A stretch of DNA of 64,000 nt, taken from NCBI RefSeq assembly GCF_019448085.1, contig NZ_JAGFNZ010000003.1:62001-126000 (forward strand), written 5' to 3'. A program made the position numbers and the translations under genes. Source of the DNA: Caproiciproducens faecalis. Its GTDB lineage: Bacteria > Bacillota > Clostridia > Oscillospirales > Acutalibacteraceae. Under the pieces are notes generated by a model. The model saw only the letters and a list, made by a program, of their open reading frames with translations. It made no database searches and had not been told where the DNA came from. Numbering within the stretch: position 1 is the stretch's first letter; the number at the start of each line of letters is the position of its first letter. Of this stretch, positions 16,797 to 25,102 are shown in pieces.

Positions 16797-17951
16797 ATGA
16801 GTGTGGGAATCAAGATTAAGGATGCGGTCAAAAAATACGGGCAGAACACGGTCATTCCCGATTTGTCGCTGAACATCCGCAACGGGGAGCTGTTTACCCT
16901 TCTGGGGCCGTCCGGCTGCGGAAAAACAACACTGCTCAGGATGATTGCCGGGTTTAACAGCATTGAGGGCGGCGAGTTCTATTTTAACGACAAACAGATC
17001 AACACCATGGACCCCGGCAAGCGCAACATCGGCATGGTCTTTCAGAATTACGCAATCTTCCCCAACATGTCCGTCCGTAAAAATGTGGAGTTCGGTTTGA
17101 AAACCAAGAAAGTACCCCCGGAAACCATCAAGGAAGAGACGGACAAGTTTTTGAAGCTGGTGCATGTGGACCAGTACGCTGACCGTATGCCGGACAGGCT
17201 TTCCGGCGGTCAGCAGCAGCGCGTGGCGCTTGCCAGAGCGCTGGTCATCCGCCCGGACGTGCTTCTGATGGACGAGCCCCTGTCCAATTTGGACGCAAAG
17301 CTCCGTGTGGAAATGCGCACGGTCATCAAAAATATTCAGCGGGACGTGGGAATCACCACCGTCTACGTTACCCACGATCAGGAAGAAGCCATGGCGATTT
17401 CCGACCGGATAGCCGTTATGAAGGACGGCGTCATTCACCACTGCGGAAAACCGAAGGATATTTACCAGCGGCCGGCGGATTTGTTCGTCGCAACCTTTAT
17501 CGGAAAATCCAACCTGCTGAAAGCAAGATTTCTGACGGAAAGCGGGCGTCACTACCTGGAATTCCTGAACGGATACCGTGTGCCGTTTGAAAAAGTGCTG
17601 AAAAACGCCCCGGATCAGTCGGACGTGGTGGTTTCCGCCCGCCCCGAAGAGCTGCTGGTTCACCCGGCGGGGGAAAACGCACCCAAAGAAGGACTCCGCG
17701 CGGTCATATCGGACAGCGTGTTCCTGGGACTGAACACCCATTATTTTGTTAAGCTGGAAACGGGCGAAGAGGCGGAAGTTATTCAGGAGTCCCGCATCGA
17801 CTCGCTTCTGCCCCCCGGCAGCAAAATCATTCTGACCCTGAATGTGGAAAAAGCCAATGCGTTTGACGCACAGACCACAAAGAGCATCATGGAAGGGGTC
17901 AACAACAGCACGGATGCCCCGGCTGAAGCGGTAAACGGGGAGGAAGGCTGA
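16797..17951 (+). CDS. ABC importer ATPase (FbpC/AfuC-like)
   Basis: 384 residues. Walker A GPSGCGKTT, Q-loop VFQNYAIFPN, signature LSGGQQQRVALARAL, Walker B VLLMDEP and the H-loop THDQ are all intact; about 240-360 is a TOBE-like regulatory domain. Powers the permease encoded 2 bp downstream and works with the lipoprotein at 19680. GAGAAGG lies 6 nt before the ATG. The close ATPase-fused permease-lipoprotein order is that of FbpABC/AfuABC systems. Confidence 0.9.
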   Translation: MSVGIKIKDAVKKYGQNTVIPDLSLNIRNGELFTLLGPSGCGKTTLLRMIAGFNSIEGGEFYFNDKQINTMDPGKRNIGMVFQNYAIFPNMSVRKNVEFGLKTKKVPPETIKEETDKFLKLVHVDQYADRMPDRLSGGQQQRVALARALVIRPDVLLMDEPLSNLDAKLRVEMRTVIKNIQRDVGITTVYVTHDQEEAMAISDRIAVMKDGVIHHCGKPKDIYQRPADLFVATFIGKSNLLKARFLTESGRHYLEFLNGYRVPFEKVLKNAPDQSDVVVSARPEELLVHPAGENAPKEGLRAVISDSVFLGLNTHYFVKLETGEEAEVIQESRIDSLLPPGSKIILTLNVEKANAFDAQTTKSIMEGVNNSTDAPAEAVNGEEG

Positions 17952-17953
17952 TT

Positions 17954-19606
17954 ATGGACACAACGAAAAAGAGACTGGGTTTCTGGAGTTTTGTTTCCTT
18001 TGGAATCATGGCTTTGATCCTGCTGTTTCTGGTCTACCCGATTTTCGGGCTGATGAAAGAGGCCTTTTTTACGCAGGGCAGCGGATTTACGCTGGACGCC
18101 TTCCAGAAATTCTTCAGTAAAAACTACTATTACCAGACCATTGGCAACAGCTTTCAGGTATCGCTCGCGGTTACCGTCATCAGCCTGCTGCTGGGGATTC
18201 CCTTTTCTTATTTCTATACGTTCTTCCAGCTGAAAGGGAAAAAACTGCTGTTTGTCCTGTGTCTGCTCTGCACGCTTTCCGCGCCTTTCATCGGCGCGTA
18301 TTCCTGGATTTTGCTGATGGGCAACTCCGGACTGGTCACCAATTTTTTAAAAACGTTCGGCATTACGGGAATCAGTATCTACGGCTTCGGCGGAATTGTG
18401 CTGGTTCAAACGCTCAAGCTCTTCCCTCTAGTGGTTATCTATATGAACGGAGCGTTCCGGGATATTGACAATTCCCTGATGGAAGTGGCGGAAAGCATGG
18501 GCTGCAAAGGGGTCAAGCGGTTTTTCAAGGTGCTGATGACCCTGACGATGCCCACCATTCTGGCCGCGGCGCTGCTGGTGTTTATGAGGGCTTTCGCGGA
18601 CTTTGGCACGCCGGCATTGATCGGGCAGGGCTTCCAGACGTTCCCGGTACTGATTTACAACGAGTACTTAAGCGAAAACGGAGCCGACTTCCATTTTGCG
18701 GCGGCAATCAGCTTTATTGCGATTATTGTAACGGGAGTTATCTTCCTGATTCAGAAATTCGCCACCAATAAATTCAGCTTTACCATGAGCGCGCTCCACC
18801 CCATTGAACCAAAAGAGGCCAAAGGGGCGGGCGGGTTCCTGATGCACGCGTTCTGCTATCTGCTGGTCGCAATCGCGCTGGTTCCCCAGATCTATATTAT
18901 CAATATGTCTTTCCGCAACTACAACAACAGCATTCTGCGCCCCGGCTATTCCCTTGTGAACTACCAGAAGGCCATACAGAAAATGCTGTACCGTTCAATC
19001 GGAAATACGATTGTCATCAGCGTGGTCACGCTTGCCATTATTATTGTGGTCGCGATTCTGATCGCTTATCTGGTGGTCAGAAAAGGAAATGTTTTCAACA
19101 ACGCAATCGACACCATTTCCATGCTGCCGTACATTATGCCCGGCGCGGTCATCGGTATTTCCCTTGTCATTGCGTTCAATAAATCACCGTTTGTGCTCAA
19201 CGGCACACTGGCCATTATGATTATCGCGCTGGTAATCCGAAGAATGCCCTTTACCAGCCGTTCCGCCACAGCGGCCATGATGAAAATACCGGAAAGCATT
19301 GAGGAGGCCGCCGTCAGTCTGGGCGCGTCCAAGCTGAAAACACTGGTGCGCATCACGGTTCCCATGATGTCCAGCGGGGTTATTTCCGGCGCGGTATTAA
19401 GCTGGGTTTCCATCATTACGGAAATGTCCAGCGGCGTAATCCTCTACAACAATAAGACCATTACTCTTACGGTCAGTACCTATAACGCGATTGTTCGCGG
19501 AACCTTTGGCGTAGCGGCGGTGTTTGCCGCGGTCACGACGGTCTTTACCGTGGTCTGCCTGTTTATCTATTTGAAGTTTACCAAAATTGAGGACGTCAAG
19601 CTGTAA
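17954..19606 (+). CDS. ABC importer permease, two fused transmembrane halves (FbpB/AfuB-like)
   Basis: 550 residues with about 12 hydrophobic helices. Two permease domains each carry an EAA loop (EVAESMGCKGVKRFFKVLMTLTMP near 178 and EEAAVSLGASKLKTLVRITVP near 440, quoted in part), where the ATPase docks. The duplicated form is typical of ferric or sugar-phosphate importers. Starts 2 bp after the ATPase stop, so translationally coupled. Confidence 0.9.
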   Translation: MDTTKKRLGFWSFVSFGIMALILLFLVYPIFGLMKEAFFTQGSGFTLDAFQKFFSKNYYYQTIGNSFQVSLAVTVISLLLGIPFSYFYTFFQLKGKKLLFVLCLLCTLSAPFIGAYSWILLMGNSGLVTNFLKTFGITGISIYGFGGIVLVQTLKLFPLVVIYMNGAFRDIDNSLMEVAESMGCKGVKRFFKVLMTLTMPTILAAALLVFMRAFADFGTPALIGQGFQTFPVLIYNEYLSENGADFHFAAAISFIAIIVTGVIFLIQKFATNKFSFTMSALHPIEPKEAKGAGGFLMHAFCYLLVAIALVPQIYIINMSFRNYNNSILRPGYSLVNYQKAIQKMLYRSIGNTIVISVVTLAIIIVVAILIAYLVVRKGNVFNNAIDTISMLPYIMPGAVIGISLVIAFNKSPFVLNGTLAIMIIALVIRRMPFTSRSATAAMMKIPESIEEAAVSLGASKLKTLVRITVPMMSSGVISGAVLSWVSIITEMSSGVILYNNKTITLTVSTYNAIVRGTFGVAAVFAAVTTVFTVVCLFIYLKFTKIEDVKL

Positions 19607-19637
19607 AGCGGGTTTATTTTGGGCAAATATTCGGGAG

Positions 19638-19651
19638 TCGAAAACCCCGGT
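19638..19651 (+). repeat. Short motif tcgaaaaccccggt
   Basis: The same gaaaaccccggt string occurs twice in the tRNA-Arg repeat locus (12138, 12748). Here it sits between the permease stop and the lipoprotein ribosome site. Confidence 0.5.
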
Positions 19652-19679
19652 ATTTTCAAATAACAAAGGAGAGAGAGAA

Positions 19680-20789
19680 ATGAAAAAAAGGTTATGTATG
19701 TTCCTTGCAATGGCAATGGCGGTGACAATGGTCGCCTGCAGTGCCCCAAGCTCCACCGAATCCAAGGCTGCTTCCCAAGGGGCGGCACCAAGCGCGGCGG
19801 CCTCTTCCTCGTCTGACAGACCCTACTGGACGAAGGGTGAAGACGAAGTGACCGGCACCATCAATGTTTATACCACGATGGAAGAAACCCAGCAGCAGAG
19901 CCTGCAGGAAATGTGGGAAAAGTATTACCCGAAATGCAAAATTGAATTCCAGTCCGACTCCGTCGGCACCCTGGTCACCCGTCTGAAATCAGAAGCGAAC
20001 GCACCGGTAGCGGATGTTCTGATTGGCGGCTTGTTTGAAGCGGACGGCGACAAGTATCACGATATTCTGCAGCCGTATACGGCCGTGAATGACTCCGAGC
20101 AGCAGTACCACGACAAAAGCGGTTTCTATACCCTGTATGATGTTCAGCTGATGTGCCTGATTGTCAACAAGGACCAGTGCAAGAATCTGGGTGTCGAGGT
20201 AAAGGGCTATCAGGATCTGCTCCAGCCGAAGCTGAAGGGCAAGATCATTCTGGCGGAGCCCAGCGTATCCTCCAGCGCATACCGTCAGCTTCAGACGATT
20301 CTGGCCACGATGGGCAAAAAGTTTGATGACGAAGCGGGCTGGAATTACATTAAACAGCTGATGGTTCAGTGCAACGGAATCAGCACCACCAGTTCTTCCG
20401 AAGTATACAACGACGTTATCAACGGCGAGTACGCGGTCGGTCTTTCCTATGAATCCACCGTACAGGCCATGATTCGGGACGGCGCGTCCAACTGCGAGTG
20501 CGTTTACATGAAGGAAGGCAACACTGCAATGGCCGGCGGCGCCGGAATCGTCAAGGGCGCCCCGAACAAAGCTGCCGCAGAAGCAATGATGAATCTGCTC
20601 GCCAGCAACGAGTTCCAGGATGCCCGTTCCAAGGAATCCGGCGGACGCGGCACAAACTCCCTGTGCGCAAACTCCGGTCTGCCGAAGGAAGATACTCTGG
20701 GTCTGGTCAAACTGGACTTCGACTATCTTGCCAAAAACAAGACTGCTCTTATTGACCATTGGGCAACCATGTGGAAGAGTGTAAAATAA
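19680..20789 (+). CDS. ABC importer solute-binding lipoprotein (AfuA/FbpA-like)
   Basis: 369 residues. Signal peptide with lipobox VACS (Cys near residue 20), a Ser/Ala-rich linker, then a periplasmic-type binding fold starting INVYTTMEE. The tandem Tyr iron ligands of FbpA are not evident around GLSYESTVQAM, where AfuA-type sugar-phosphate binders also differ, so an organic phosphate or similar anion is more likely than Fe(III). Last gene of the operon, with AAAGGAGAGAG as ribosome site and a strong terminator downstream. Confidence 0.82.
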   Translation: MKKRLCMFLAMAMAVTMVACSAPSSTESKAASQGAAPSAAASSSSDRPYWTKGEDEVTGTINVYTTMEETQQQSLQEMWEKYYPKCKIEFQSDSVGTLVTRLKSEANAPVADVLIGGLFEADGDKYHDILQPYTAVNDSEQQYHDKSGFYTLYDVQLMCLIVNKDQCKNLGVEVKGYQDLLQPKLKGKIILAEPSVSSSAYRQLQTILATMGKKFDDEAGWNYIKQLMVQCNGISTTSSSEVYNDVINGEYAVGLSYESTVQAMIRDGASNCECVYMKEGNTAMAGGAGIVKGAPNKAAAEAMMNLLASNEFQDARSKESGGRGTNSLCANSGLPKEDTLGLVKLDFDYLAKNKTALIDHWATMWKSVK

Positions 20790-20815
20790 GATTTTAGTAT
20801 GCAATACAGGATTAT

Positions 20816-20857
20816 AAAGCAACAGAGGACAGCAATCGCTGTCCTCTGTTGCTTTCG
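20816..20857 (+). terminator. Terminator of the PfkB/ABC operon
   Basis: An 18-bp perfect stem (AAAGCAACAGAGGACAGC and complement) with a 4-nt loop, ending TTTCGCTT; it lies between convergent genes. Confidence 0.85.
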
Positions 20858-20888
20858 CTTGAGAAGTTATGGGAAACGCGGATCGGGG

Positions 20889-21485
20889 TCAGCCGATCTG
20901 CGGGCAGTTTTCGTTTCTCAGTTCCCACGCAAGGTGCGCGCTTTCCTCCAGCTCCTCCAAAGCGTAAAAAGCGGAGAGGAGGTCGGAAGAAGCGACAATC
21001 GGGCCGTGGTTTTGCAGCAGATAGCCGCGGCGGTCATCCAGGTTCCGGGAAAAAGCCGCAAACAGTTCCTGTGAGCCCGGCGGCGCGTAGGGCACAAACC
21101 CGATGTCTCCCAGCTTCATCCGCAGATACGGCGTATAGTGCGGAAAGCTTGGGCTTTTTCCTGCGGTATAGCAGGACCAAAGGGTAGCGTAAAAACTGTG
21201 GGTATGAAGAACGGCCCCGACAGAGGGGTCTTTTTGGTACAGCGACAGGTGCAGTGGGAATTCTTTGCTGGGCTTGATTCCTTCCAGGTGATTTCCGTTC
21301 AGGTCGATCACGGAGAAGGAGTCTTTTTGCAGGGTACCGAAACAGGTGCCGGTGCCGCTGATCCAGATTTTATCATCCACACGAAAACTGAGGTTGGCGC
21401 TGGAACCGGCGGTTTTTCCCCGCTCAAACAGGCTTTTTGCAACCCGGACGGCGTCGCCCAGATTTTTTTCCAATCGGTCGCTCAT
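20889..21485 (-). CDS. Class II aldolase/adducin family protein (OtnC-like decarboxylase/aldolase)
   Basis: 198 residues. Zinc-binding His pair in VLHTHSFYA and third His in LLQNHGPIV, with a Glu in SKEFPLHLSLY as in 3-oxo-tetronate-4-phosphate decarboxylases. In DUF1537 pathways OtnC removes CO2 from the phosphorylated 3-oxo acid to give dihydroxyacetone phosphate or an isomer. The start overlaps the kinase stop by 4 bp. Last gene of the operon. Confidence 0.85.
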   Translation of the reverse strand: MSDRLEKNLGDAVRVAKSLFERGKTAGSSANLSFRVDDKIWISGTGTCFGTLQKDSFSVIDLNGNHLEGIKPSKEFPLHLSLYQKDPSVGAVLHTHSFYATLWSCYTAGKSPSFPHYTPYLRMKLGDIGFVPYAPPGSQELFAAFSRNLDDRRGYLLQNHGPIVASSDLLSAFYALEELEESAHLAWELRNENCPQIG

Positions 21486-22756
21486 GAGTTCGCTCCTTTT
21501 TCCGTTATTTGCAGCGCTCTTAAAAAGAAATCACTTTGCCCGAAATTCCCGGACTTTAGGACAAGCCGGATTTCCGGATGCTCCAGCGGAACCATGACCG
21601 GCACTCCGGGGGCAATGCTTTCCCCGATTTGGTACGCGTGGTAATGGAGCGCTTTTGTGACCGCACCGGACGTTTCCCCGCCGGCCACGATGATTCTGGT
21701 GTAGCCGTTGCGCACCGCTTTCTGAGCCAGACGCGCCATGGTTTGCTCCAGAAGCTCCGCTTCGCGGTTGTCGCCGGTTTCCTTTTCCGGCTTACCGCCG
21801 CTGCCCGCGCTGTAAAACAGCACGCTGTCCGTGTCAAAAGAAGCCGCCTGCTGCCACAGGCTTTCCGCCGTCTGCTCTCCGGACAAAAGTTTGGACGCGT
21901 TTACCACAATGCCGGTTCCGCCGTTTTCCAGAAAAGAGCGTACCTGCCCCTGGGTAGCAACCGAGCAGCTTCCCGCGACAAGGATCGCTTTTCCGGTGCT
22001 TGGGGCGATATTTCCCGCCTGATTGGGGCGGCTCCGGGTGTATTCCTCGGCAAGCGGCTGCATCAGGCCGGAACCGCCGGTCAGCAGCGGCAGTTTTCCG
22101 AACAGGGAAACGATTCTTTTCGCGTCCCGGTCATCCTCATACTCCGGCACCACATAGAAGTGAGGGTTCTCTTTGGCGAAAGCCGCCACTTTTGCAATGA
22201 TTTCCTCGTCCGGCGCGCTCATTTCTTCTCTGCCCAGAACCAGACACGGGTATTTGCTCTGACCGCGCATCAGGTTCGGCAGATAGCTATCCCACATGGG
22301 GGTCAGGGGATGGTTTTTCATATGGCTTTCCGACAGCGGAACCTGATCCACATAAAGGCTTCCGTCGCGGACAGTCCGTTTGTTGATCGGAAGCGACGGG
22401 CACAGAACCGTGTAAGGAATCGAATTCTTTTCCAGCAGCATATCGCCAACGGCCCCAATATTGCCGCGCGGGGTAGAATCAAAAGTCGAGCAGTATTTGA
22501 AATACAGCTGCTTTGCCCCCGCTTTTTTTAGCCATTGTGAAGCCTGAAAGGATTCTGAAACGGCTTTTTCCGCTGTTTCCGTGCGGGTTTTCAGAGCGAT
22601 GACCACGGCTTCCGTGCCCTCCTCAACAGAAAAAGAGTCCTGCGGAATTCCGTTGCAGAGAACGGTCCGCATTCCGCCTTTGGCCAGAAAAGAGGCGGCG
22701 TCGCTGGCCCCCGTAAAATCATCCGCGATACATCCCAATATCATCTTGTTTTGCAT
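21482..22756 (-). CDS. Four-carbon acid sugar kinase (DUF1537, OtnK/DtnK-like)
   Basis: 424 residues. N-terminal domain starts CIADDFTGASDAASFL; the C-terminal nucleotide-binding domain has LVAGSCSVATQGQV, the Gly-rich GGETSGAVTKAL and KSGNFG. These enzymes phosphorylate threonate, erythronate or their 3-oxo derivatives at the 4-position using ATP. It is flanked by the aldolase (4 bp overlap) and the racemase-like gene (43 bp). Confidence 0.92.
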   Translation of the reverse strand: MQNKMILGCIADDFTGASDAASFLAKGGMRTVLCNGIPQDSFSVEEGTEAVVIALKTRTETAEKAVSESFQASQWLKKAGAKQLYFKYCSTFDSTPRGNIGAVGDMLLEKNSIPYTVLCPSLPINKRTVRDGSLYVDQVPLSESHMKNHPLTPMWDSYLPNLMRGQSKYPCLVLGREEMSAPDEEIIAKVAAFAKENPHFYVVPEYEDDRDAKRIVSLFGKLPLLTGGSGLMQPLAEEYTRSRPNQAGNIAPSTGKAILVAGSCSVATQGQVRSFLENGGTGIVVNASKLLSGEQTAESLWQQAASFDTDSVLFYSAGSGGKPEKETGDNREAELLEQTMARLAQKAVRNGYTRIIVAGGETSGAVTKALHYHAYQIGESIAPGVPVMVPLEHPEIRLVLKSGNFGQSDFFLRALQITEKGANS

Positions 22757-22799
22757 AGAATACCTCCGGTAAATAGAAATACATAGGAACAGGTTACTT

Positions 22800-23462
22800 T
22801 TACTTCCCTTCGCGGATCAGCGCAATCATTGCCGCCGCGCCCTCTTCCGGACTGGTCATGATTTTGCTTTGGCGGCCGGGAGTAACCTTTTGTTTCGCTC
22901 CTGCCATGGAAATTTGGCACAGAACAACAGCGTCACAGCCGTCGTCCAGCAGGCTTTCCGCCGCCGCCGCGATTTTTTCGTCATGCAGATGGTTGTTTCC
23001 GGACTTCAGCGCGTCCATGGCTTCCGTCACAATCCTGACTTTTGTCCGAATGCTCCGGTGCAGCCGGGCCGCCTGCTCCTGCAGCTGTTTTTCCGCGGTC
23101 GGGCCTGCCGCGGCGGTGGTTGCCACAATCCCGACGGTTTCGCCTGCTTTACAGGCTTTTTCCAGCATGGGGGCGTCAATCGCGATCAGCGGAATCTTTA
23201 CGAACTGCCTCAACAGCGGAGCATAGGCGCAAAAAATGCTGCAGGCGATGAGAATTCCGTCCGCGTCTGACTCGGCAGCGGAAAAAACCAGATTGGCAAA
23301 CGCGCGCAGGGTGGATTTTTCCACTTTTCCGTCCCGGTTGACCCTTGCCAGCATCTCTTCGTTTACATAATTCACAATCTGTATGGACGGGTCCATGGAT
23401 TGGAATACGTCCGTCAGGGGCTGTACGGCGCTGACGGTTGCGTGAATCATTGCTATTTTCAT
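22800..23462 (-). CDS. Aspartate/glutamate racemase superfamily protein
   Basis: 220 residues. The two-lobe pattern includes one Cys in LIACSIFCAY (first lobe) and another in AVVLCQISMA (second lobe), the usual catalytic pair of cofactor-independent racemases and arylmalonate decarboxylase relatives. GGAGG precedes the ATG at 23462; the frame is open 75 bp further upstream without a ribosome site. In this operon it could racemise or isomerise the acid sugar, in place of the OtnI isomerase of known pathways (inference). Confidence 0.75.
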   Translation of the reverse strand: MKIAMIHATVSAVQPLTDVFQSMDPSIQIVNYVNEEMLARVNRDGKVEKSTLRAFANLVFSAAESDADGILIACSIFCAYAPLLRQFVKIPLIAIDAPMLEKACKAGETVGIVATTAAAGPTAEKQLQEQAARLHRSIRTKVRIVTEAMDALKSGNNHLHDEKIAAAAESLLDDGCDAVVLCQISMAGAKQKVTPGRQSKIMTSPEEGAAAMIALIREGK

Positions 23463-23538
23463 TTTAACCTCCGTAAAAAGCAGCGGTACGGGCGGCGGAA
23501 CCCGCCGTTCCGCTCTGAAAATAGGGGTTCTGTTCATT

Positions 23539-23575
23539 TTGGCAGAGGGGGAGTAACGGCTCCATCCTCTGCCAA
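23539..23575. other. Intercistronic hairpin
   Basis: A 10-bp stem (TTGGCAGAGG/CCTCTGCCAA) with a nested 4-bp stem, in the 151-bp gap between the SAF-domain gene and the racemase-like gene. There is no T run on the minus strand, so mRNA processing or partial attenuation is more likely than termination. Confidence 0.4.
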
Positions 23576-23613
23576 AGCAATTTTTGTTAATTTTTCTATG
23601 GAATGCGTAACTC

Positions 23614-25035
23614 TCAGTTGGATTTCAGGAAGGTGCGGTCCTGCAGCCTTCTCAGCTCCCACAGAGTGGAATTTTCAGGCTCTTCCACCATCTCGTAGGT
23701 GATGGTCGTCCCCTTGGGAATGTCTACTTTGGCGCGGTTGCCCGTAATCAGGTGAGCGGAAGCGTAGTTGCCGGGCGCAATCGGCTTTGCCGGAACGATT
23801 CTGGCGGTCAGCTGACTGCTGTGGTCGTTGCCGAAAACTTCACCCGCTTTCATATCCTGCGCGGCGACTTTGACCAGGTCGTACCGGGGCAGATAATCAT
23901 TGGAGGCGGTGTTCAGCCCGAAAAGCCCTGCGGCCAGCAGGGTAGTGGAGGTTTCCACACCGCAGAGGTGGTAGGGCCGGTAGATGACGGCCGCGCTGCC
24001 CTGATAGTTGGCGATCTGGCCTTTCGTGGTCAGGATATAGTTCGAGTATGCGTTGTCGCAGCGCACCACCAGGTAAACGCCGCCGCCCAGCCCGGACTCG
24101 TCCTTCCTGCGGAAGCAGGTGGTCAGGTCAATGGTGCCCTCGTTCTGAAAGACGCCGCCGTCCTTTTCCGTGCAGTAGGCCACCGGAATTTCGGTGATTC
24201 TTAAAGGAGCGTGAATCAGCGTGTCCGTCTCCGGGTTCAGACCGGTGTAGTTGGCTGCAATGGTCATTTCACAAAGGTCAAAGCAACCCGGACGGGGAAG
24301 CATTTTGAAGATTTCCTTGCGTTTTTCAATGTATTCCTCAACTTTTCCCTCGGGGATCATTTCCAGATATTTCTTATCTTCCGGGGCGATTTTTACGGAT
24401 TTCTGATACGGCGGCTGAATGTGTTTATCCGTGTAAATGGTTACGGTTTCATTCTGTTCGTCATATACGAATTCCCCGTCGGTGGCTTTTCCCCCGTGAA
24501 GAACCGTAAGACCGATGGATTTGGCCCATTCCACCATCTGAATCAGCAAACCGTGCTGGTCGCCGTCCACCGGTGTGTAGACCACGCCTTTTTCATCCGC
24601 CAGCTTTCTGAGAATCGGGCCTACGCTGACGTCACAGTCCTTGGTAATCACGGCCACATGTTTTCCGTTCTGAATCGCTTCCAGTGTATATCTGGCGCTG
24701 ACCTCCGGGACGCCCGTGCTCTCACAGACAATGTCGATTGCGGGGATTTTGGAAATGATTTCGCTTTTGTCGGTATAGACATAATTTCCTTTTTCAATTT
24801 CCTTCTGCGCTTCTTCCGCGGTTGAGCAGTAGACCAGACGATCCTCCTCCATTCCCGCTTTTTCATATGCCTTTTTGGCATTCTCCGCCGTAATGTCCGC
24901 AACGGCGGACACGGTCAGGTGAGGGGTGTATTTCTCCTGCGTTACAATCGCGGTTCCATACGCACCAACCCCGATTACCGCGGCGTGAACGCGGTCCTTT
25001 TTTCTGAATTTCTCATAAAGCTGATAGTAAATCAA
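23614..25035 (-). CDS. Homoserine dehydrogenase-like NAD(P)-binding protein with SAF domain (COG4091)
   Basis: 473 residues. N-terminal Rossmann motif VIGVGAYGTAIV, a middle dehydrogenase domain (GDQHGLLIQMVEWA; NPETDTLIHAP) and a C-terminal SAF domain (about 375-450, KVAAQDMKAGEVFGNDH ... IAPGNYASAHLI). The SAF domain leads to frequent misnaming as FlgA. The same superfamily contains the Brucella DXR-like enzyme (DRL), an NADPH reductoisomerase, so a sugar-acid reductase or isomerase is plausible here. Second gene of the acid-sugar operon, 67 bp after the transporter. Confidence 0.75.
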   Translation of the reverse strand: MIYYQLYEKFRKKDRVHAAVIGVGAYGTAIVTQEKYTPHLTVSAVADITAENAKKAYEKAGMEEDRLVYCSTAEEAQKEIEKGNYVYTDKSEIISKIPAIDIVCESTGVPEVSARYTLEAIQNGKHVAVITKDCDVSVGPILRKLADEKGVVYTPVDGDQHGLLIQMVEWAKSIGLTVLHGGKATDGEFVYDEQNETVTIYTDKHIQPPYQKSVKIAPEDKKYLEMIPEGKVEEYIEKRKEIFKMLPRPGCFDLCEMTIAANYTGLNPETDTLIHAPLRITEIPVAYCTEKDGGVFQNEGTIDLTTCFRRKDESGLGGGVYLVVRCDNAYSNYILTTKGQIANYQGSAAVIYRPYHLCGVETSTTLLAAGLFGLNTASNDYLPRYDLVKVAAQDMKAGEVFGNDHSSQLTARIVPAKPIAPGNYASAHLITGNRAKVDIPKGTTITYEMVEEPENSTLWELRRLQDRTFLKSN

Positions 25036-25102
25036 TTGTAATCCATCCTTTTCCTGTCTCTCTGTCTCTTGTTTGAAAGCGAACTATCTAAAAGATAATT
25101 TC

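Noticed and set aside
23614-25035. FlgA flagellar protein
   Set aside because: Only the C-terminal SAF domain resembles FlgA; the N-terminal two thirds are a Rossmann dehydrogenase and there are no flagellar genes nearby.
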